DNA of 64,000 bases, taken from the NCBI GenBank assembly GCA_027486255.1, contig JAIXPL010000031.1, positions 1-64,000 of the forward strand. Direction: 5' to 3'. Shown piece by piece: positions 54,874 through 64,000 of this stretch. Position 1 is the stretch's first letter. Every line of letters begins with the position of its first letter. A model generated the notes under the pieces. The model was not told the origin of the DNA and did not search any database. It saw only the letters and a list, made by a program, of their open reading frames with translations. This DNA is from Comamonadaceae bacterium. GTDB taxonomy: Bacteria > Pseudomonadota > Gammaproteobacteria > Burkholderiales > Burkholderiaceae_C. The position numbers and the translations under genes were made by a program.

Positions 54874-55209
54874 TTACCAGCCCAGCCCGATGTGCAGCGG
54901 CAGGTATACCGCCATGCCGCACACGATGGTGCCGAAGACGCCCCGCCTGAAGTAGAACCAGGCCACGCCAGCGGCCACGGCAAACAGCCGAGCGTCCTGC
55001 CAGGAGCTGATCAGCTGGCCCTGGCTCATCACCATCTCCGGAATGATCACGCTGGCCAGTGCGGCAATGGGCGCGTAGTTCAGGCCGCGCTGGGCCCAGG
55101 ACGGCAGCGACCAGGGCTTGCTGGAGATGAAGAAAAAGGAGCGGGTGATGACGGTGTTGGCCACCATCGCAAGGATGGTCACCACAGTCCACCAGTCGGT
55201 GCCTTCCAT
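54874..55209 (-). CDS. azlD: AzlD-type branched-chain amino acid exporter subunit
   Basis: 111 residues with four hydrophobic helices. TILAMVANTVITRSFFFISS and LNYAPIAALASVIIPEMVMS are the AzlD pattern. AzlD pairs with AzlC to export branched-chain amino acids or analogues. It starts 13 bases after the azlC stop. The stop is 46 bases before the pgk -10 region. Confidence 0.9.
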   Translation of the reverse strand: MEGTDWWTVVTILAMVANTVITRSFFFISSKPWSLPSWAQRGLNYAPIAALASVIIPEMVMSQGQLISSWQDARLFAVAAGVAWFYFRRGVFGTIVCGMAVYLPLHIGLGW

Positions 55210-55222
55210 CAGGGGCGTCCTT

Positions 55223-55963
55223 TCATCCTTGGCGGCCTTCGGCGGGTGCAGGCACCTCAGACTTGTCCATTAGCATGCAGATGCAGACCGCCGCTGCAAT
55301 GCCCACCAAGATGTTGAGCTTGAGCGGCAGCGCATAAGCTGCCACCGCCGCGCTGCCCGCCACCACCGCGGCGATGCCGCGCAAACGCGAGCTGGCCAGC
55401 GAGCAGAGGATGCCCAGCAGCGCCAGCATGCCTGCAAAGCCCAGCCCCCAGCTCGTGGGAATGGCCTTGGCAAAAGCGATGCCCAGCAGGCTGGGCGCCA
55501 TCCAGCTCGCCCAGGCCACGGCACAGCTACCGGCCAGGTAGTCGAGTTGCGTCTGCCGGCCGTCCTGCGTGGTGGCCGGCTGAGGGTGGCGCTTGGTGAA
55601 CAGCACATAAGACAGGTCGGCTGTCAGATAGCCGCGCAGCAGCCGCTGCGGAAGGCTCAGGTGCATCACATAGCCGCGGATGTGGGCACTGAAGACCACA
55701 AAGCGCAGGTTCACGCAAAACGCAGTGGCCAGCACCACCCACATGGGCGCGCCGGCAGCGATCAGGGGCAGGGCCGAGAGCTGGGAGCTGCCGGCATACA
55801 CGAACACGCCCATCAGCAGCACCTCGGCCATGCTCATGCCGGAATTGGCCATGGCCACGCCTGTCATCAGGCCCCAGGCGGCCAGACCGGGCGCCACACT
55901 GGACATGTCGCGCGCACCGGCGCGAAATTCCGGGTCGCGCCAGAGGCGCCGCAGCTCGCTCAT
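55223..55963 (-). CDS. azlC: AzlC-family branched-chain amino acid exporter
   Basis: 246 residues with about seven hydrophobic helices. It has the family start [20 protein letters not shown], then [20 protein letters not shown] and [20 protein letters not shown]. It overlaps the fmt stop by four bases (ATGA), joining it to the def-fmt transcript. The pairing of def-fmt with azlCD has no known functional link, though methionine and related amino acids are plausible cargo. Confidence 0.92.
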   Translation of the reverse strand: MSELRRLWRDPEFRAGARDMSSVAPGLAAWGLMTGVAMANSGMSMAEVLLMGVFVYAGSSQLSALPLIAAGAPMWVVLATAFCVNLRFVVFSAHIRGYVMHLSLPQRLLRGYLTADLSYVLFTKRHPQPATTQDGRQTQLDYLAGSCAVAWASWMAPSLLGIAFAKAIPTSWGLGFAGMLALLGILCSLASSRLRGIAAVVAGSAAVAAYALPLKLNILVGIAAAVCICMLMDKSEVPAPAEGRQG

Positions 55964-56916
55964 GCGCTGTCCCGTGGCGCAAACTGCTGGCCGGGTTGCA
56001 CCTCAAAACCGCGCAGGAACTCGGCCGCCTCCAGCGGCTTGCCGCCGGCTTTTTGCAGCCGGTGCAGGCGCAGCACGCCCTCGCCCGTGGCCACGTCCAC
56101 GCCGTCTGCGCTGGCCGCCAGCACCGTGCCGGGCGGCCGGTCCTGGTGAGGCAGAACGGATGCGCGCCAGAGCTTGATGGCCGTGCCCTCCAGCAGGGCC
56201 GAGGCCCCGGGTGCCGGCTGGAAGGCGCGGATGCGCCGCTCCAGCAGCGCGGCCGGCTCGCGCCAGTCGAGTGGGGCCTCGGCCTTGTCGATCTTGGCGG
56301 CGTAGCTCACGCCTTCGGCGGGCTGGGGCGTGCGCGAGAGCGCTGAACGCTGCAGCGCCTCCACGATGAGCCTGCCCCCCAACTCGGCCAGTTTGTCATG
56401 CAGGCTGCCGGTGTCGTCGGTGGGCGTAATCGGCAGGCGTTCGGCCAGCAGCATGTCACCGGTGTCCAGGCCCGCGTCCATCTGCATGATGGTGATGCCT
56501 GTTTCCGTGTCGCCTGCCTCGATGGCGCGGTGGATGGGGGCTGCACCCCGCCAGCGCGGCAGCAGCGAGGCATGAATATTCAGGCAGCCCAGGCGCGGCA
56601 GGTCCAGCGTCCACTGCGGCAGGATCAGGCCGTAGGCCGCCACCACCATCACATCGGGCCGCGCACCGAGCAGCGCCTGCTGCGCCGCCGCTGAGTCGTC
56701 GGGGTACTTGCCGTCCAGGCGCAGGCTGCGCGGCTGGGCCACGCGGATGCTGTGGTCGAGTGCGAACTGCTTGACCGGCGAGGCCTGCAGCTTCAGACCG
56801 CGGCCGGCCGGGCGGTCGGGCTGGGTCAGGACCAGGGGAATCTCAAAGCCTGCCGCATGCAGGCGGGCCAGGGCGACCTGGGCGAACTCGGGCGTGCCCG
56901 CAAAGACCACACGCAT
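55960..56916 (-). CDS. fmt: Methionyl-tRNA formyltransferase
   Basis: 318 residues. It has [20 protein letters not shown], the formyl-folate site [15 protein letters not shown], and the catalytic segment [20 protein letters not shown] with the HxSLLPxxRG signature. The C-terminal domain binds the tRNA. It formylates initiator Met-tRNA. The ATG directly follows the def stop (TGAATG), and azlC overlaps its own stop. Confidence 0.97.
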   Translation of the reverse strand: MRVVFAGTPEFAQVALARLHAAGFEIPLVLTQPDRPAGRGLKLQASPVKQFALDHSIRVAQPRSLRLDGKYPDDSAAAQQALLGARPDVMVVAAYGLILPQWTLDLPRLGCLNIHASLLPRWRGAAPIHRAIEAGDTETGITIMQMDAGLDTGDMLLAERLPITPTDDTGSLHDKLAELGGRLIVEALQRSALSRTPQPAEGVSYAAKIDKAEAPLDWREPAALLERRIRAFQPAPGASALLEGTAIKLWRASVLPHQDRPPGTVLAASADGVDVATGEGVLRLHRLQKAGGKPLEAAEFLRGFEVQPGQQFAPRDSA

Positions 56917-57450
56917 TCAGCGCGCCCGGGCTTTGTCGGCGTAGCGCTCGTCGTCCCGCTGCTGCTTGACCAGCTTGGTCTTGATGCGGTTGCGCTTGAG
57001 CGGTGAGAGGTATTCGACGAACACCTTGCCCAGCAGGTGGTCCATCTCGTGCTGGATGCACACGGCCAGCATGCCCTCGGCCTGGTGGGTGCGCAGCTGG
57101 CCATCGAGGTCCAGGGCCTGCACCTTGATCGAGGTGGCGCGCTCCACGCCGTCATAGATGCCGGGCACCGAGAGGCAGCCCTCTTCGCCCAGGCGTTTTT
57201 CGTCGCTGGCCCAGGTGATCTCCGGGTTGATCAACACCATGGGCTGATCGCGTTCTTCGCTCACGTCAATGACGATCAGGCGCTCATGCACGTTCACCTG
57301 CGTGGCCGCCAGACCAATGCCCTTGGCTTCATACATGGTCTCGAACATCTGCGCCGCCAGCTCGCGGATGCGGGCATCCACGGCCGCCACGGGCTGGGCC
57401 ACGGTGTGCAGGCGCGGATCGGGGTAACGGAGGATGGCCAGGCTGCTCAT
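56917..57450 (-). CDS. def: Peptide deformylase
   Basis: 177 residues from ATG 57450. All three motifs are present: GIGLAATQV (45-52), EGCLSVPG (90-97) with metal ligand C92, and the metal histidines in QHEMDHL (H134 and H138). It removes the formyl group from nascent proteins. It is the first gene of def-fmt-azlC-azlD and divergent from dprA. A longer in-frame start at 57537 lacks a ribosome site. Confidence 0.96.
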   Translation of the reverse strand: MSSLAILRYPDPRLHTVAQPVAAVDARIRELAAQMFETMYEAKGIGLAATQVNVHERLIVIDVSEERDQPMVLINPEITWASDEKRLGEEGCLSVPGIYDGVERATSIKVQALDLDGQLRTHQAEGMLAVCIQHEMDHLLGKVFVEYLSPLKRNRIKTKLVKQQRDDERYADKARAR

Positions 57451-57616
57451 GTCGGTTCGGGGCTCAGGGAAAAACATGCATTTTCCCCTCAAAGCGGGTG
57501 CCGCGCTCAGGGCGTGGGTCAAGGCTGTATTTGTCAAAGTTGGTCATGCCTGCACGGCAGGGCTGGCGCAGGTAGCTGCCCCTCCTAAACTGCCTCGCCA
57601 CAGGAGGGCATGGGGC

Positions 57617-58732
57617 ATGGACACCGATGAACTGAGGGCCTGGCTGCGCCTGCTGATGTCGCCGGGTATCGGCCGCCAGCAGGCCCGGCAGCTGCTGGGT
57701 GCCTTCGGCAGTCCCCAGGCGGTATTCGCTCAGGAGGCGTCTGCCTGGGAGGCCCTGGGCCTGGCCAAGGTGCTGCCTGCCCTGGCGGCCGAGCCGCCTG
57801 AGCTGGCGGCCCTGCTCGAGCACACCCAGGCCTGGCTGGCGCAGCCCGACTGTGCCGTCTTCACGCTCGGGGACCCTGGCTACCCGGCCTGCCTGCTGGA
57901 CATCGACGACCCGCCGCTCATGCTCTTTGCCATGGGCAGCCTGGTGCGTCCGTGGTCCGAGGCGCCGTTCTCGAACGCCCACTGCCTGGCCATGGTCGGC
58001 AGCCGCAACCCCACACCGCAGGGTGAGCTCAATGCCCGGCAATTTGCCCAGGCGCTGGCGGCCCAGGGCATCTGCGTGGTTTCGGGTCTGGCCCTGGGCA
58101 TTGATGGCGCAGCCCATGCCGGTGCGCTCGAGGGCGGGGGCCTCACCCTCGCGGTGGTCGGCACCGGCCTGGACCGGGTCTACCCCAGCCGGCACCGCGC
58201 GCTGGCGCACCGCATCGCGGGCCAGGGCGCGTTGCTCAGCGAATTTCCGTTGGGCACGCCCGCCCTCGCCCACCACTTTCCCCAGCGCAATCGCCTGATC
58301 GCGGGGCTGAGCCGGGCCACGCTGGTGGTCGAGGCCAATTTACAGTCGGGCTCGCTCATCACGGCGCGCCTGGCCGCCGAGCAGGGCAAGGACGTGCTGG
58401 CCATCCCAGGCTCCATCCATTCGCCGCAGTCGCGCGGCTGCCATGCGCTCATCCACCAGGGCGCACGGCTGGTCACGTCCGTGCAGGATGTGCTGGATGA
58501 GCTCGGTGGGCTGGCTCCGGCGCCTGTCCAGGCGGCCGCCCCTGCCGCTCTGGGCCCCACGCCTTCTGACCTGCTGCAGGCCCTGGGCTTTGAGCCCCTG
58601 GCGCTGGATGCGCTGCAGCAGCGATGTGGCTGGCCCACCGAGCGCCTGCTGGCCGAGCTGTTGGAGCTCGAGCTCGCAGGCCAGGTGGCGCGCCTGCCCG
58701 GGGGCCTGTTCCAGCGGCTGGTGCGGGCCTGA
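57617..58732 (+). CDS. dprA: DNA processing protein DprA
   Basis: 371 residues from ATG 57617, with AGGAGG upstream. The N-terminal helical part (LRAWLRLLMSPGIGRQQARQ) is followed by the extended Rossmann domain: MVGSRNPTPQGELNARQFA, SGLALGIDGAAHAGALEGGG and LTLAVVGTGLDRVYPSRHRA. The C-terminal winged helix follows about residue 300. DprA protects incoming single-stranded DNA and loads RecA during natural transformation. It is followed by smg after 67 bases. Confidence 0.96.
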   Translation: MDTDELRAWLRLLMSPGIGRQQARQLLGAFGSPQAVFAQEASAWEALGLAKVLPALAAEPPELAALLEHTQAWLAQPDCAVFTLGDPGYPACLLDIDDPPLMLFAMGSLVRPWSEAPFSNAHCLAMVGSRNPTPQGELNARQFAQALAAQGICVVSGLALGIDGAAHAGALEGGGLTLAVVGTGLDRVYPSRHRALAHRIAGQGALLSEFPLGTPALAHHFPQRNRLIAGLSRATLVVEANLQSGSLITARLAAEQGKDVLAIPGSIHSPQSRGCHALIHQGARLVTSVQDVLDELGGLAPAPVQAAAPAALGPTPSDLLQALGFEPLALDALQQRCGWPTERLLAELLELELAGQVARLPGGLFQRLVRA

Positions 58733-58787
58733 AGGGGCTGCGTCACCAGAGCAGCCCTTGAGCCCTGCCTGAGCTCGTCTTCTGCGT

Positions 58788-58793
58788 TATATT
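58788..58793 (+). promoter_or_regulatory. -10 box of smg
   Basis: TATATT ends 6 bases before the smg ATG, and no ribosome site is present. This suggests a leaderless smg transcript separate from dprA. Confidence 0.5.
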
Positions 58794-58799
58794 GGGTCC

Positions 58800-59288
58800 A
58801 TGTTTGAAGTGCTGGTTTATGTCTACGAGAACTACTGGCACGGCGATGCGTGTCCCGAGGCACAGCAGCTGGGCCGCAAGCTCAGTGCCGCAGGTTTCGA
58901 GCCCGAGGAAATCCAGGCTGCGCTGACCTGGCTCGATGGCCTGCATCTGGCCGCGCAGACCCTGCGTCCCGCCGCCGAGGAAGAAGCCCCCCTGCCCGCG
59001 GTGCTGGCCCAGTCTGAAGGCAGCTTGCGCGTGTATTCAGTGGCCGAGCGCGAGCACCTGGGTGCCGATGCCCTGGGTTTCCTGATCTTCCTGGAGGCGG
59101 CCGGCGTGCTGCCGCCCTACATGCGCGAGATCGCCGTGGACCGTGCCATGGCCGTGCCCGGCGAGCCCCTGATGCTCGACGACCTCAAGATCATCGTGCT
59201 GATGGTGTACTGGAGCTTCGGCGAGGAGCCCGATGCCCTGGTGCTCGACGAGCTGTGTGACGACACCAGCGGCCGCCTGCCGCATTGA
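58800..59288 (+). CDS. smg: Smg (DUF494) family protein
   Basis: 162 residues, the usual Smg length. It starts MFEVLVYVYENYWHGDACPE, with SLRVYSVAEREHLGADALGF and LKIIVLMVYWSFGEEPDALV. The molecular function is unknown; smg/DUF494 sits after dprA in most beta- and gammaproteobacteria, and this order is kept here. The protein is acidic, cytosolic and helical. Confidence 0.93.
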   Translation: MFEVLVYVYENYWHGDACPEAQQLGRKLSAAGFEPEEIQAALTWLDGLHLAAQTLRPAAEEEAPLPAVLAQSEGSLRVYSVAEREHLGADALGFLIFLEAAGVLPPYMREIAVDRAMAVPGEPLMLDDLKIIVLMVYWSFGEEPDALVLDELCDDTSGRLPH

Positions 59289-59340
59289 GCCAGCTGCATT
59301 GCGCATGGCGGCCCCAGGGCCGCGACCCCCCTACAAATGC

Positions 59341-59366
59341 AAAAGGCCGTCGCAAGACGGCCTTTT
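59341..59366. terminator. Bidirectional terminator between smg and secF
   Basis: AAAAGGCCGTC (59341-59351) and GACGGCCTTTT (59356-59366) around GCAA, with T-runs on both strands. It serves the convergent smg and secF genes. Confidence 0.88.
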
Positions 59367-59388
59367 TGCTGGGCACGGTGCCTGTGCG

Positions 59389-60345
59389 TCAGACGGTGGC
59401 GCCTGCGTTCGGATCCTTGGGGTCGGTGTCGTCTTTCTTGGGGGTGGCCTTGATCAGGTCTTCGCGTTTGACGCCCAGCCACATGGCAATTGCCGCGGCC
59501 ACAAACACCGACGAATAAATACCAAAGCAGATGCCGATGGTCAGTGCCATGGCGAAGTAGTGCAGCGTGGCACCGCCGAACAACAGCATGGACAGCACCA
59601 TGATCTGCGTCGAGCCGTGGGTGATGATGGTGCGGCTGATGGTGGAGGTGATCGCGTTGTCGATCACGCCCACCGTGTCCATTTTGCGAAAACGCCGGAA
59701 GTTCTCGCGGATGCGGTCAAAGATCACCACCGACTCGTTCACCGAGTAACCCAGCACCGCCAGCACCGCCGCGAGCACCGCCAGCGAGAACTCCCATTGG
59801 AAGAAGGCGAAAAAGCCCAGGATGATGATCACATCATGCAAGTTCGCGATGATGGCCGCCACCGCGAACTTCCACTCGAAGCGCATGGCCAGGTAGATCA
59901 TGATGCCGACCACCACCATGGCCAAGGCCTTGAGGCCGTCGGCGGCCAGCTCGTCGCCCACCTGCGGGCCTACATATTCGGTCCGCTTGAGCTCGACGCT
60001 GGCGTCATCCGTCTTGAGCGCACCCATCACGCGCTCGCTCAGCTGCGCGCTGGTCACGCCTTTTTGGGCGGGCAGGCGGATCATCACATCGCGCGCAGTG
60101 CCAAAGTTCTGCACCTGCACGTCGGTCAAGCCCAGGCCAGCTACCGTGCCCCGCACTTTCTCCAGGTTCGCTGGCTGGCTGTAGCTCACCTCCATGAGCG
60201 TGCCGCCCGTGAACTCCACCGACAGGTGCAGGCCGCGCGTGAACAGGAAGAACACGGCCAGCGCGAAAGTCAGAAAAGAAATCGCGTTGAAGACCTTGGC
60301 ATGCCGCATGAACGGGATGTCACGTTGGATCTTGAAGAACTCCAT
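59389..60345 (-). CDS. secF: Protein translocase subunit SecF
   Basis: 318 residues with six membrane helices. A large periplasmic loop follows helix 1 (FTGGTLMEVSYSQPANLEKV), and the C-terminal helices contain LGYSVNESVVIFDRIRENFR and SRTIITHGSTQIMVLSMLLF. SecDF uses the proton gradient to pull proteins out of SecYEG. It is 23 bases after secD on the same strand. Confidence 0.96.
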   Translation of the reverse strand: MEFFKIQRDIPFMRHAKVFNAISFLTFALAVFFLFTRGLHLSVEFTGGTLMEVSYSQPANLEKVRGTVAGLGLTDVQVQNFGTARDVMIRLPAQKGVTSAQLSERVMGALKTDDASVELKRTEYVGPQVGDELAADGLKALAMVVVGIMIYLAMRFEWKFAVAAIIANLHDVIIILGFFAFFQWEFSLAVLAAVLAVLGYSVNESVVIFDRIRENFRRFRKMDTVGVIDNAITSTISRTIITHGSTQIMVLSMLLFGGATLHYFAMALTIGICFGIYSSVFVAAAIAMWLGVKREDLIKATPKKDDTDPKDPNAGATV

Positions 60346-60368
60346 GGTGCTCTGTCTTTCTGAGGCGT

Positions 60369-62249
60369 TCAGCGGGGGGTGTTCTGGCCGGCCTGTGCCT
60401 GCGGGCGCCAGATGGTGCCGATGGACACCGACTTGAGTTTCTTCTGACGGCCATACCAGAGGTTCACCAGGGCGCGCGAGAAGAACACCGCCGAGAACAT
60501 GCTGGTCAGGATGCCGATGCAGTGGACCACGGCGAAGCCGCGCACGGGGCCCGAACCAAACGCCAGCAGCGCCAGGCCCGCGATCAGCGTGGTGATGTTG
60601 GAGTCCAGGATGGTGGCCCAGGCGCGGTCGTAGCCGGTGTTGATGGCCACCTGCGGCGCCACACCGTTGCGCAGCTCTTCTCGCACGCGCTCATTGATCA
60701 GCACGTTGGAGTCGATGGCCATGCCCAGGGCCAGCGCCATGGCGGCCATGCCGGGCAGCGTGAGCGTGGCCTGCAGCATGGAGAGCACCGCCACCAGCAG
60801 CAAGAGGTTCACGGCCAAGGCCAGGCCCGAGAAGAGGCCAAACAGCATGTAGTACAGCGCCATGAAGGCCACGATCACCACAAAGCCCCAGGTCACGCTG
60901 TTGAAGCCCTTGGCGATGTTTTCGGCGCCCAGGCTCGGGCCGATGGTGCGCTCCTCGATGATCTCCATGGGCGCGGCCAGGGAGCCGGCGCGCAGCAGCA
61001 GGGCCAGGTCATTGGCTTCGACCGTGCTCATGGAGCCGGAGATCTGGAAGCGGTTGCCCAGCTCACCCTGGATCACCGGGGCCGTGAGCACCTCGCCCTT
61101 GCCCTTTTCGAAGAGCACGATGGCCATGCGTTTTTTCAGGTTCTCGCGGCTGACATCGCGCATGATGCGGCCGCCCTTGGCATCGACCGTGAGGTCGACC
61201 TTGGGCTGTTGTGTCTGCGAGTCGAAGCCGGGCTGGGCATCGGTGAGGCTGTCGCCCGTGAGCACCACCTGCTTCTTGACGATGACCACGCGGCCGTCGC
61301 GTTCCAGGAATTTCTCCGAGCCGAAAGGCACCAGGCCACCGCTGAGTTCAGCGGCGCGCGCCTCGGCGCTTTCATCGACCAGGCGCATCTCCAGCGTCGC
61401 GGTGCGACCCAGGATGTCCTTGGCCTTGGCCGTGTCCTGCACGCCGGGCAACTGCACCACGATGCGGTCCAGGCCCTGCTGCTGAATCACCGGCTCGGCC
61501 ACGCCCAGCTCGTTGATTCGGTTGTGCAGCGTCATGATGTTTTGCTTGAGCGCTTGCTCCTGCACACGGCGCACGGCTTCGGGCTTGATGCCAGCCACCA
61601 GCTTGAATTCGCTGCCTTCGGCTTCCACGCGGGCCTGCAGGTCGGGAAACTGCTCTTGCAGCAGCGTCCGGGTGGCATCGGCGGTGGCCTGGTCGCGCAC
61701 GCGCAACTCCACGGCCTGGCCGTTGCGGCTGATGCCACCATGGCGCAGGCTCTTCTCGCGCATGGCCAGGCGCAGGTCGCCGGCCAGCGACTCGGCGCGC
61801 TTGGTCAGCGCCGCCTGCATGTCCACCTGCAGCATGAAGTGCACGCCGCCGCGCAGGTCCAGGCCCAGGTACATGGGGGCGGCATGGATGCTGCGCAGCC
61901 ACTCGGGCGAGCGCGAGATCAGGTTGAGCGCGACGATGTAGCTGGGATCGGCTGGGTCGGTGATGAGGGCGCGCTGGATGGCGTCCTTGGCCTTGAGCTG
62001 CAGGTCGGTGCTGTCAAAGCGCGCCCGCACCGAGGTGCCGTCCAGGCTCACCTGCTCGGCTTTCAGGCCTGCCGCCTTGAGCGCTTCTTCCACCCGGGTG
62101 ACGGTGGCGCCGTCCACCTTGGCCATGGCCTTGAGGCTGGAGACCTGTACGGCCGGCGCCTCGCCGAAGAAATTCGGCAGCGTATAGAGCGCAGCGACCA
62201 ACAGCGTCGCGGCGATCACCAAGTATTTCCAGACCGGGTAGCGATTCAT
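60369..62249 (-). CDS. secD: Protein translocase subunit SecD
   Basis: 626 residues. The first helix (YLVIAATLLVAALYTLPNFF) is followed by a long periplasmic domain with MYLGLDLRGGVHFMLQVDM. The five C-terminal helices contain LTLPGMAAMALALGMAIDSN and VLINERVREELRNGVAPQVA, where the conserved Asp lies. It works with SecF and YajC. It starts 121 bases after yajC; that gap has a GC-rich inverted repeat (about 62335-62365) but no gene. Confidence 0.96.
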   Translation of the reverse strand: MNRYPVWKYLVIAATLLVAALYTLPNFFGEAPAVQVSSLKAMAKVDGATVTRVEEALKAAGLKAEQVSLDGTSVRARFDSTDLQLKAKDAIQRALITDPADPSYIVALNLISRSPEWLRSIHAAPMYLGLDLRGGVHFMLQVDMQAALTKRAESLAGDLRLAMREKSLRHGGISRNGQAVELRVRDQATADATRTLLQEQFPDLQARVEAEGSEFKLVAGIKPEAVRRVQEQALKQNIMTLHNRINELGVAEPVIQQQGLDRIVVQLPGVQDTAKAKDILGRTATLEMRLVDESAEARAAELSGGLVPFGSEKFLERDGRVVIVKKQVVLTGDSLTDAQPGFDSQTQQPKVDLTVDAKGGRIMRDVSRENLKKRMAIVLFEKGKGEVLTAPVIQGELGNRFQISGSMSTVEANDLALLLRAGSLAAPMEIIEERTIGPSLGAENIAKGFNSVTWGFVVIVAFMALYYMLFGLFSGLALAVNLLLLVAVLSMLQATLTLPGMAAMALALGMAIDSNVLINERVREELRNGVAPQVAINTGYDRAWATILDSNITTLIAGLALLAFGSGPVRGFAVVHCIGILTSMFSAVFFSRALVNLWYGRQKKLKSVSIGTIWRPQAQAGQNTPR

Positions 62250-62370
62250 GGGGGAGTTCCGGGGGCTTGAGGGGCCGCACGAGGCCCCGGGGATGAAAGC
62301 CGCAAAGGCCGGCGGCTCGAAAGGACAGAGGACCGCCGGCGGCAGGGGCGGCTGCAGCCGCCCCGAGGCA

Positions 62371-62703
62371 TCACTTCATGGTGCCCTTGGGCAGCACCTG
62401 CACCACCGAGGCGCGCTGCAGCTGCACTTCCACGCCCTCGGCCACTTCCATGCTGACGAAGCCTTCGCCGAGCTTGCTCACGCGGCCGAGCAGTCCGCCG
62501 GCAGTGATGACTTCGTCGCCCTTGGCCAGCGCGTCGATCATGGCGCGGTGCTCCTTCTGCTTCTTCATCTGAGGACGGATCATCACAAAGTACAGCACGG
62601 CGAACATGAGCACCAGGGGCAGCATGCTCGTCAGCGAGGACATCATGTCGCCACCTGCGGCGGCGGCCGGGGCGGTCTGTGCGAACGCGGAAGAAATGAA
62701 CAC
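62371..62703 (-). CDS. yajC: Preprotein translocase subunit YajC
   Basis: 110 residues with one membrane helix (LVLMFAVLYFVMIRPQMKKQ), then KEHRAMIDALAKGDEVITAG and the small soluble domain. It is an accessory part of SecDF. tgt, which often precedes yajC in proteobacteria, is not upstream here; mltA is. The 155-base gap to mltA holds four 8-bp tandem repeats. Confidence 0.95.
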   Translation of the reverse strand: MFISSAFAQTAPAAAAGGDMMSSLTSMLPLVLMFAVLYFVMIRPQMKKQKEHRAMIDALAKGDEVITAGGLLGRVSKLGEGFVSMEVAEGVEVQLQRASVVQVLPKGTMK

Positions 62704-62819
62704 GATCAGTACTCCAAAGGGTGGTGCCTGGATTCAGGCGCAAATAATCAGCCGCGGATTGTATGCGGGGGGGCCTCCCCGCGGCCGGCTAGGAAAAGTC
62801 CCTCGACCTTCCAGGGCTC

Positions 62820-62851
62820 TTCGGGCCTTTGGGTCTTTGGGCCTTCGGGCC
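62820..62851. repeat. Four 8-bp tandem repeats between mltA and yajC
   Basis: ttcgggcc, tttgggtc, tttgggcc and ttcgggcc follow one another immediately after the mltA stop on the minus-strand sense. The unit could vary in number between strains. Confidence 0.6.
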
Positions 62852-62858
62852 GGCGCCT

Positions 62859-64000
62859 TCAGCGCGGCCAGAGCACCCACAGCCGCAGGGGCTGGTTCAC
62901 CCGGCTGGCCAGTTGCCCGGCTTCCGGCCCGGTGCCGGCAAAGTAATCGGCGCGCACGGGCCCCACGATGGCGCTGCCTGTGTCTTGCGCCACCACCAGG
63001 CGCTGCAATTGCGCCGCCGGTCCCGAGGAGGCCAGCCACACGGGGGTGCCGTAGGGAATGCTCTCGCGGTCTACGGCGATGGAGCGGCCCGCGCTCAGCG
63101 GTACGCCCTGGGCGCCGCGCGGGCCGACGCTGGGGTCGGCCAGGGCTTCCTCGCGGAAGAACACATAGCGCGGGTTGCTCCACAGCAACTGGTTCACCCG
63201 CTGCGGGTTCTGCGCTGCCCAGGCCTTGGTGGCCTCGGGCCAGGGGTTGATGCGGCGCACCCCCTGGTCCAGCAGCCACTGGTTGATGCTGCGGTAGGGC
63301 TGCTCGTTAGAGCCGGCAAAGGCCACGCGCACCTGGCGCTGCGCGCCGTCGGGCTCGGTCACCACCAGGCGCCCCGAGCCCTGAATGTGCAGCAGCATGG
63401 CGTCGATGGGGTCGCTCAGCCAGGCGATCTCGCGGCCGCGCAAGGCAGCCTGCGCCTGGGGGAGCGAGTCAATCTCCTGTCTGGAGAACCAGGGTTTGCG
63501 TTGCCCCAAGTCAGCAGGCGGCCGATACAGCGGCACGCCATGGCCGGCCCCGGCCTGGCGGCGGGCGGTCAGCACCGGCTCGAAGTAGCTGGTGAGCAGG
63601 CCCTGGTCAAGGCCCTGGAGCGACTCCACGCGGTAGGGCTGCAGGCGCGTCATCAGCCATTGCCGCTGCTCGGCCTCGCTGGCCGAGGCCAGACGGCGGA
63701 TGTCCGGGCACAGCGCTGCAAAGGCCGGGGGCGGCCGCTCGCAGCTGCGCACCTTGGCCGACCAGGCTTCGGCAATGCGGTCGTTGGCAAAGCCGGGCAG
63801 TTCGGACCATGCCACGGGCACCCAACGGCTCTTGGCTTGCAGGATGTCAGACCCTGACGCTGGCTGCGGCGTTGGCGAAAGCACAGCCGGCGCCTCAGCA
63901 GTGCGGGGCACGGGCACGGGTACAGGCACCGGCACAGGCATTGGCACAGGCTGGGGTGCGGGACGATCAACCGCACAGGACAGCAGGGCAAAGGCGCTGG
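62859..64000 (-). CDS. mltA: Membrane-bound lytic murein transglycosylase A, N-terminus beyond the window
   Basis: At least 380 residues; the start codon lies past base 64000. The visible N-terminal end (SAFALLSCAVDRPAPQP) is the end of a lipoprotein signal with lipobox LLSC. A VP/MP dipeptide linker follows, then the MltA domain (LTSYFEPVLTARRQAGAGHG, and IQGSGRLVVTEPDG) and the 3D domain with the catalytic aspartates (VVAQDTGSAIVGPVRADYFA). It cleaves peptidoglycan to 1,6-anhydro-muropeptides at the outer membrane, the substrates of AmpG. GTG/ATG codons near 63947 are inside the signal-bearing frame and are not the start. Confidence 0.94.
   Translation of the reverse strand, partial: SAFALLSCAVDRPAPQPVPMPVPVPVPVPVPRTAEAPAVLSPTPQPASGSDILQAKSRWVPVAWSELPGFANDRIAEAWSAKVRSCERPPPAFAALCPDIRRLASASEAEQRQWLMTRLQPYRVESLQGLDQGLLTSYFEPVLTARRQAGAGHGVPLYRPPADLGQRKPWFSRQEIDSLPQAQAALRGREIAWLSDPIDAMLLHIQGSGRLVVTEPDGAQRQVRVAFAGSNEQPYRSINQWLLDQGVRRINPWPEATKAWAAQNPQRVNQLLWSNPRYVFFREEALADPSVGPRGAQGVPLSAGRSIAVDRESIPYGTPVWLASSGPAAQLQRLVVAQDTGSAIVGPVRADYFAGTGPEAGQLASRVNQPLRLWVLWPR
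63906..63947. repeat. Hexanucleotide repeats coding the mltA linker
   Basis: Seven near-identical hexamers of the form nGGCAC (63906-63947) encode alternating Val-Pro or Met-Pro between the lipobox and the MltA domain. Slippage would change linker length in steps of two residues without frameshift. Confidence 0.75.

Noticed and set aside
60522-62270. A 582-codon open frame antisense to secD
   Set aside because: Low-complexity His/Gln/Ala-rich translation opposite a complete SecD.

Overview
The window is one contiguous stretch of a GC-rich bacterial chromosome with mainly housekeeping genes. Protein content and gene order point to a betaproteobacterium of the Burkholderiales, most likely Comamonadaceae. 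The main clues are fur divergent from bamE-dapB, hpf-ptsN-hprK, gatCAB divergent from mreBCD-mrdA, def-fmt divergent from dprA-smg, secDF-yajC, a Bug-type (TctC) binding protein, and FAD-less molybdenum hydroxylase pairs. This assignment rests on familiarity with the families, not on a search. I recognise no rRNA, tRNA, CRISPR array, insertion sequence, prophage or plasmid gene. dapB is cut by the left edge and mltA by the right edge.

Layout. 1-4 kb: lysine synthesis, outer-membrane assembly, iron regulation and the nitrogen-PTS regulators. 4-10.4 kb: corA with an unusual leader, a TerC-family gene behind a yybP-ykoY (Mn2+) riboswitch, a DUF3717/DUF1289 fusion, purB, a GST and selD. 10.4-17.4 kb: a tightly overlapping eight-gene lipid operon (FAD oxidoreductase, DUF1365, CFA-type methyltransferase, chalcone-isomerase-like protein, MFS, DUF3833 lipoprotein, SDR, NTF2-like), preceded on the same strand by an exported glutathione peroxidase. 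17.7-25.2 kb: a two-component system, an AmpG-like permease, an M48 protease and a patch of small stress-type genes (DUF3606, KGG repeat, ClpP-like). 25.3-28 kb: a first molybdenum hydroxylase. 28.1-29.7 kb: xth and pyrE, whose start codons overlap head to head.

29.8-37.5 kb is the most metabolically interesting part. A LysR gene is followed on the same strand by a CaiB/BaiF CoA-transferase, an HMG-CoA-lyase-type lyase, a maleate-isomerase-type enzyme, a Bug binding protein and a second molybdenum hydroxylase. This reads as one catabolic unit for a heterocycle- or dicarboxylate-type substrate ending in CoA-ester cleavage. The substrate is not known from sequence.

37.5-64 kb is core again: DUF1993, gatCAB, mreBCD-mrdA, a TSUP permease, a GMC oxidoreductase, two small detoxification-type enzymes, hemB, pyk, pgk, azlCD, fmt-def, dprA-smg, secDF-yajC and mltA.

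Non-coding signals deserve attention. Two short transcripts in gaps look like small RNAs; the one at 51822-51930 has CCUCC/UCCUC loops. There is an Mn2+ riboswitch with a visible pairing switch, a short uORF plus hairpin before corA, and several genes whose -10 box lies 6-10 nt before the start codon, suggesting leaderless mRNAs.
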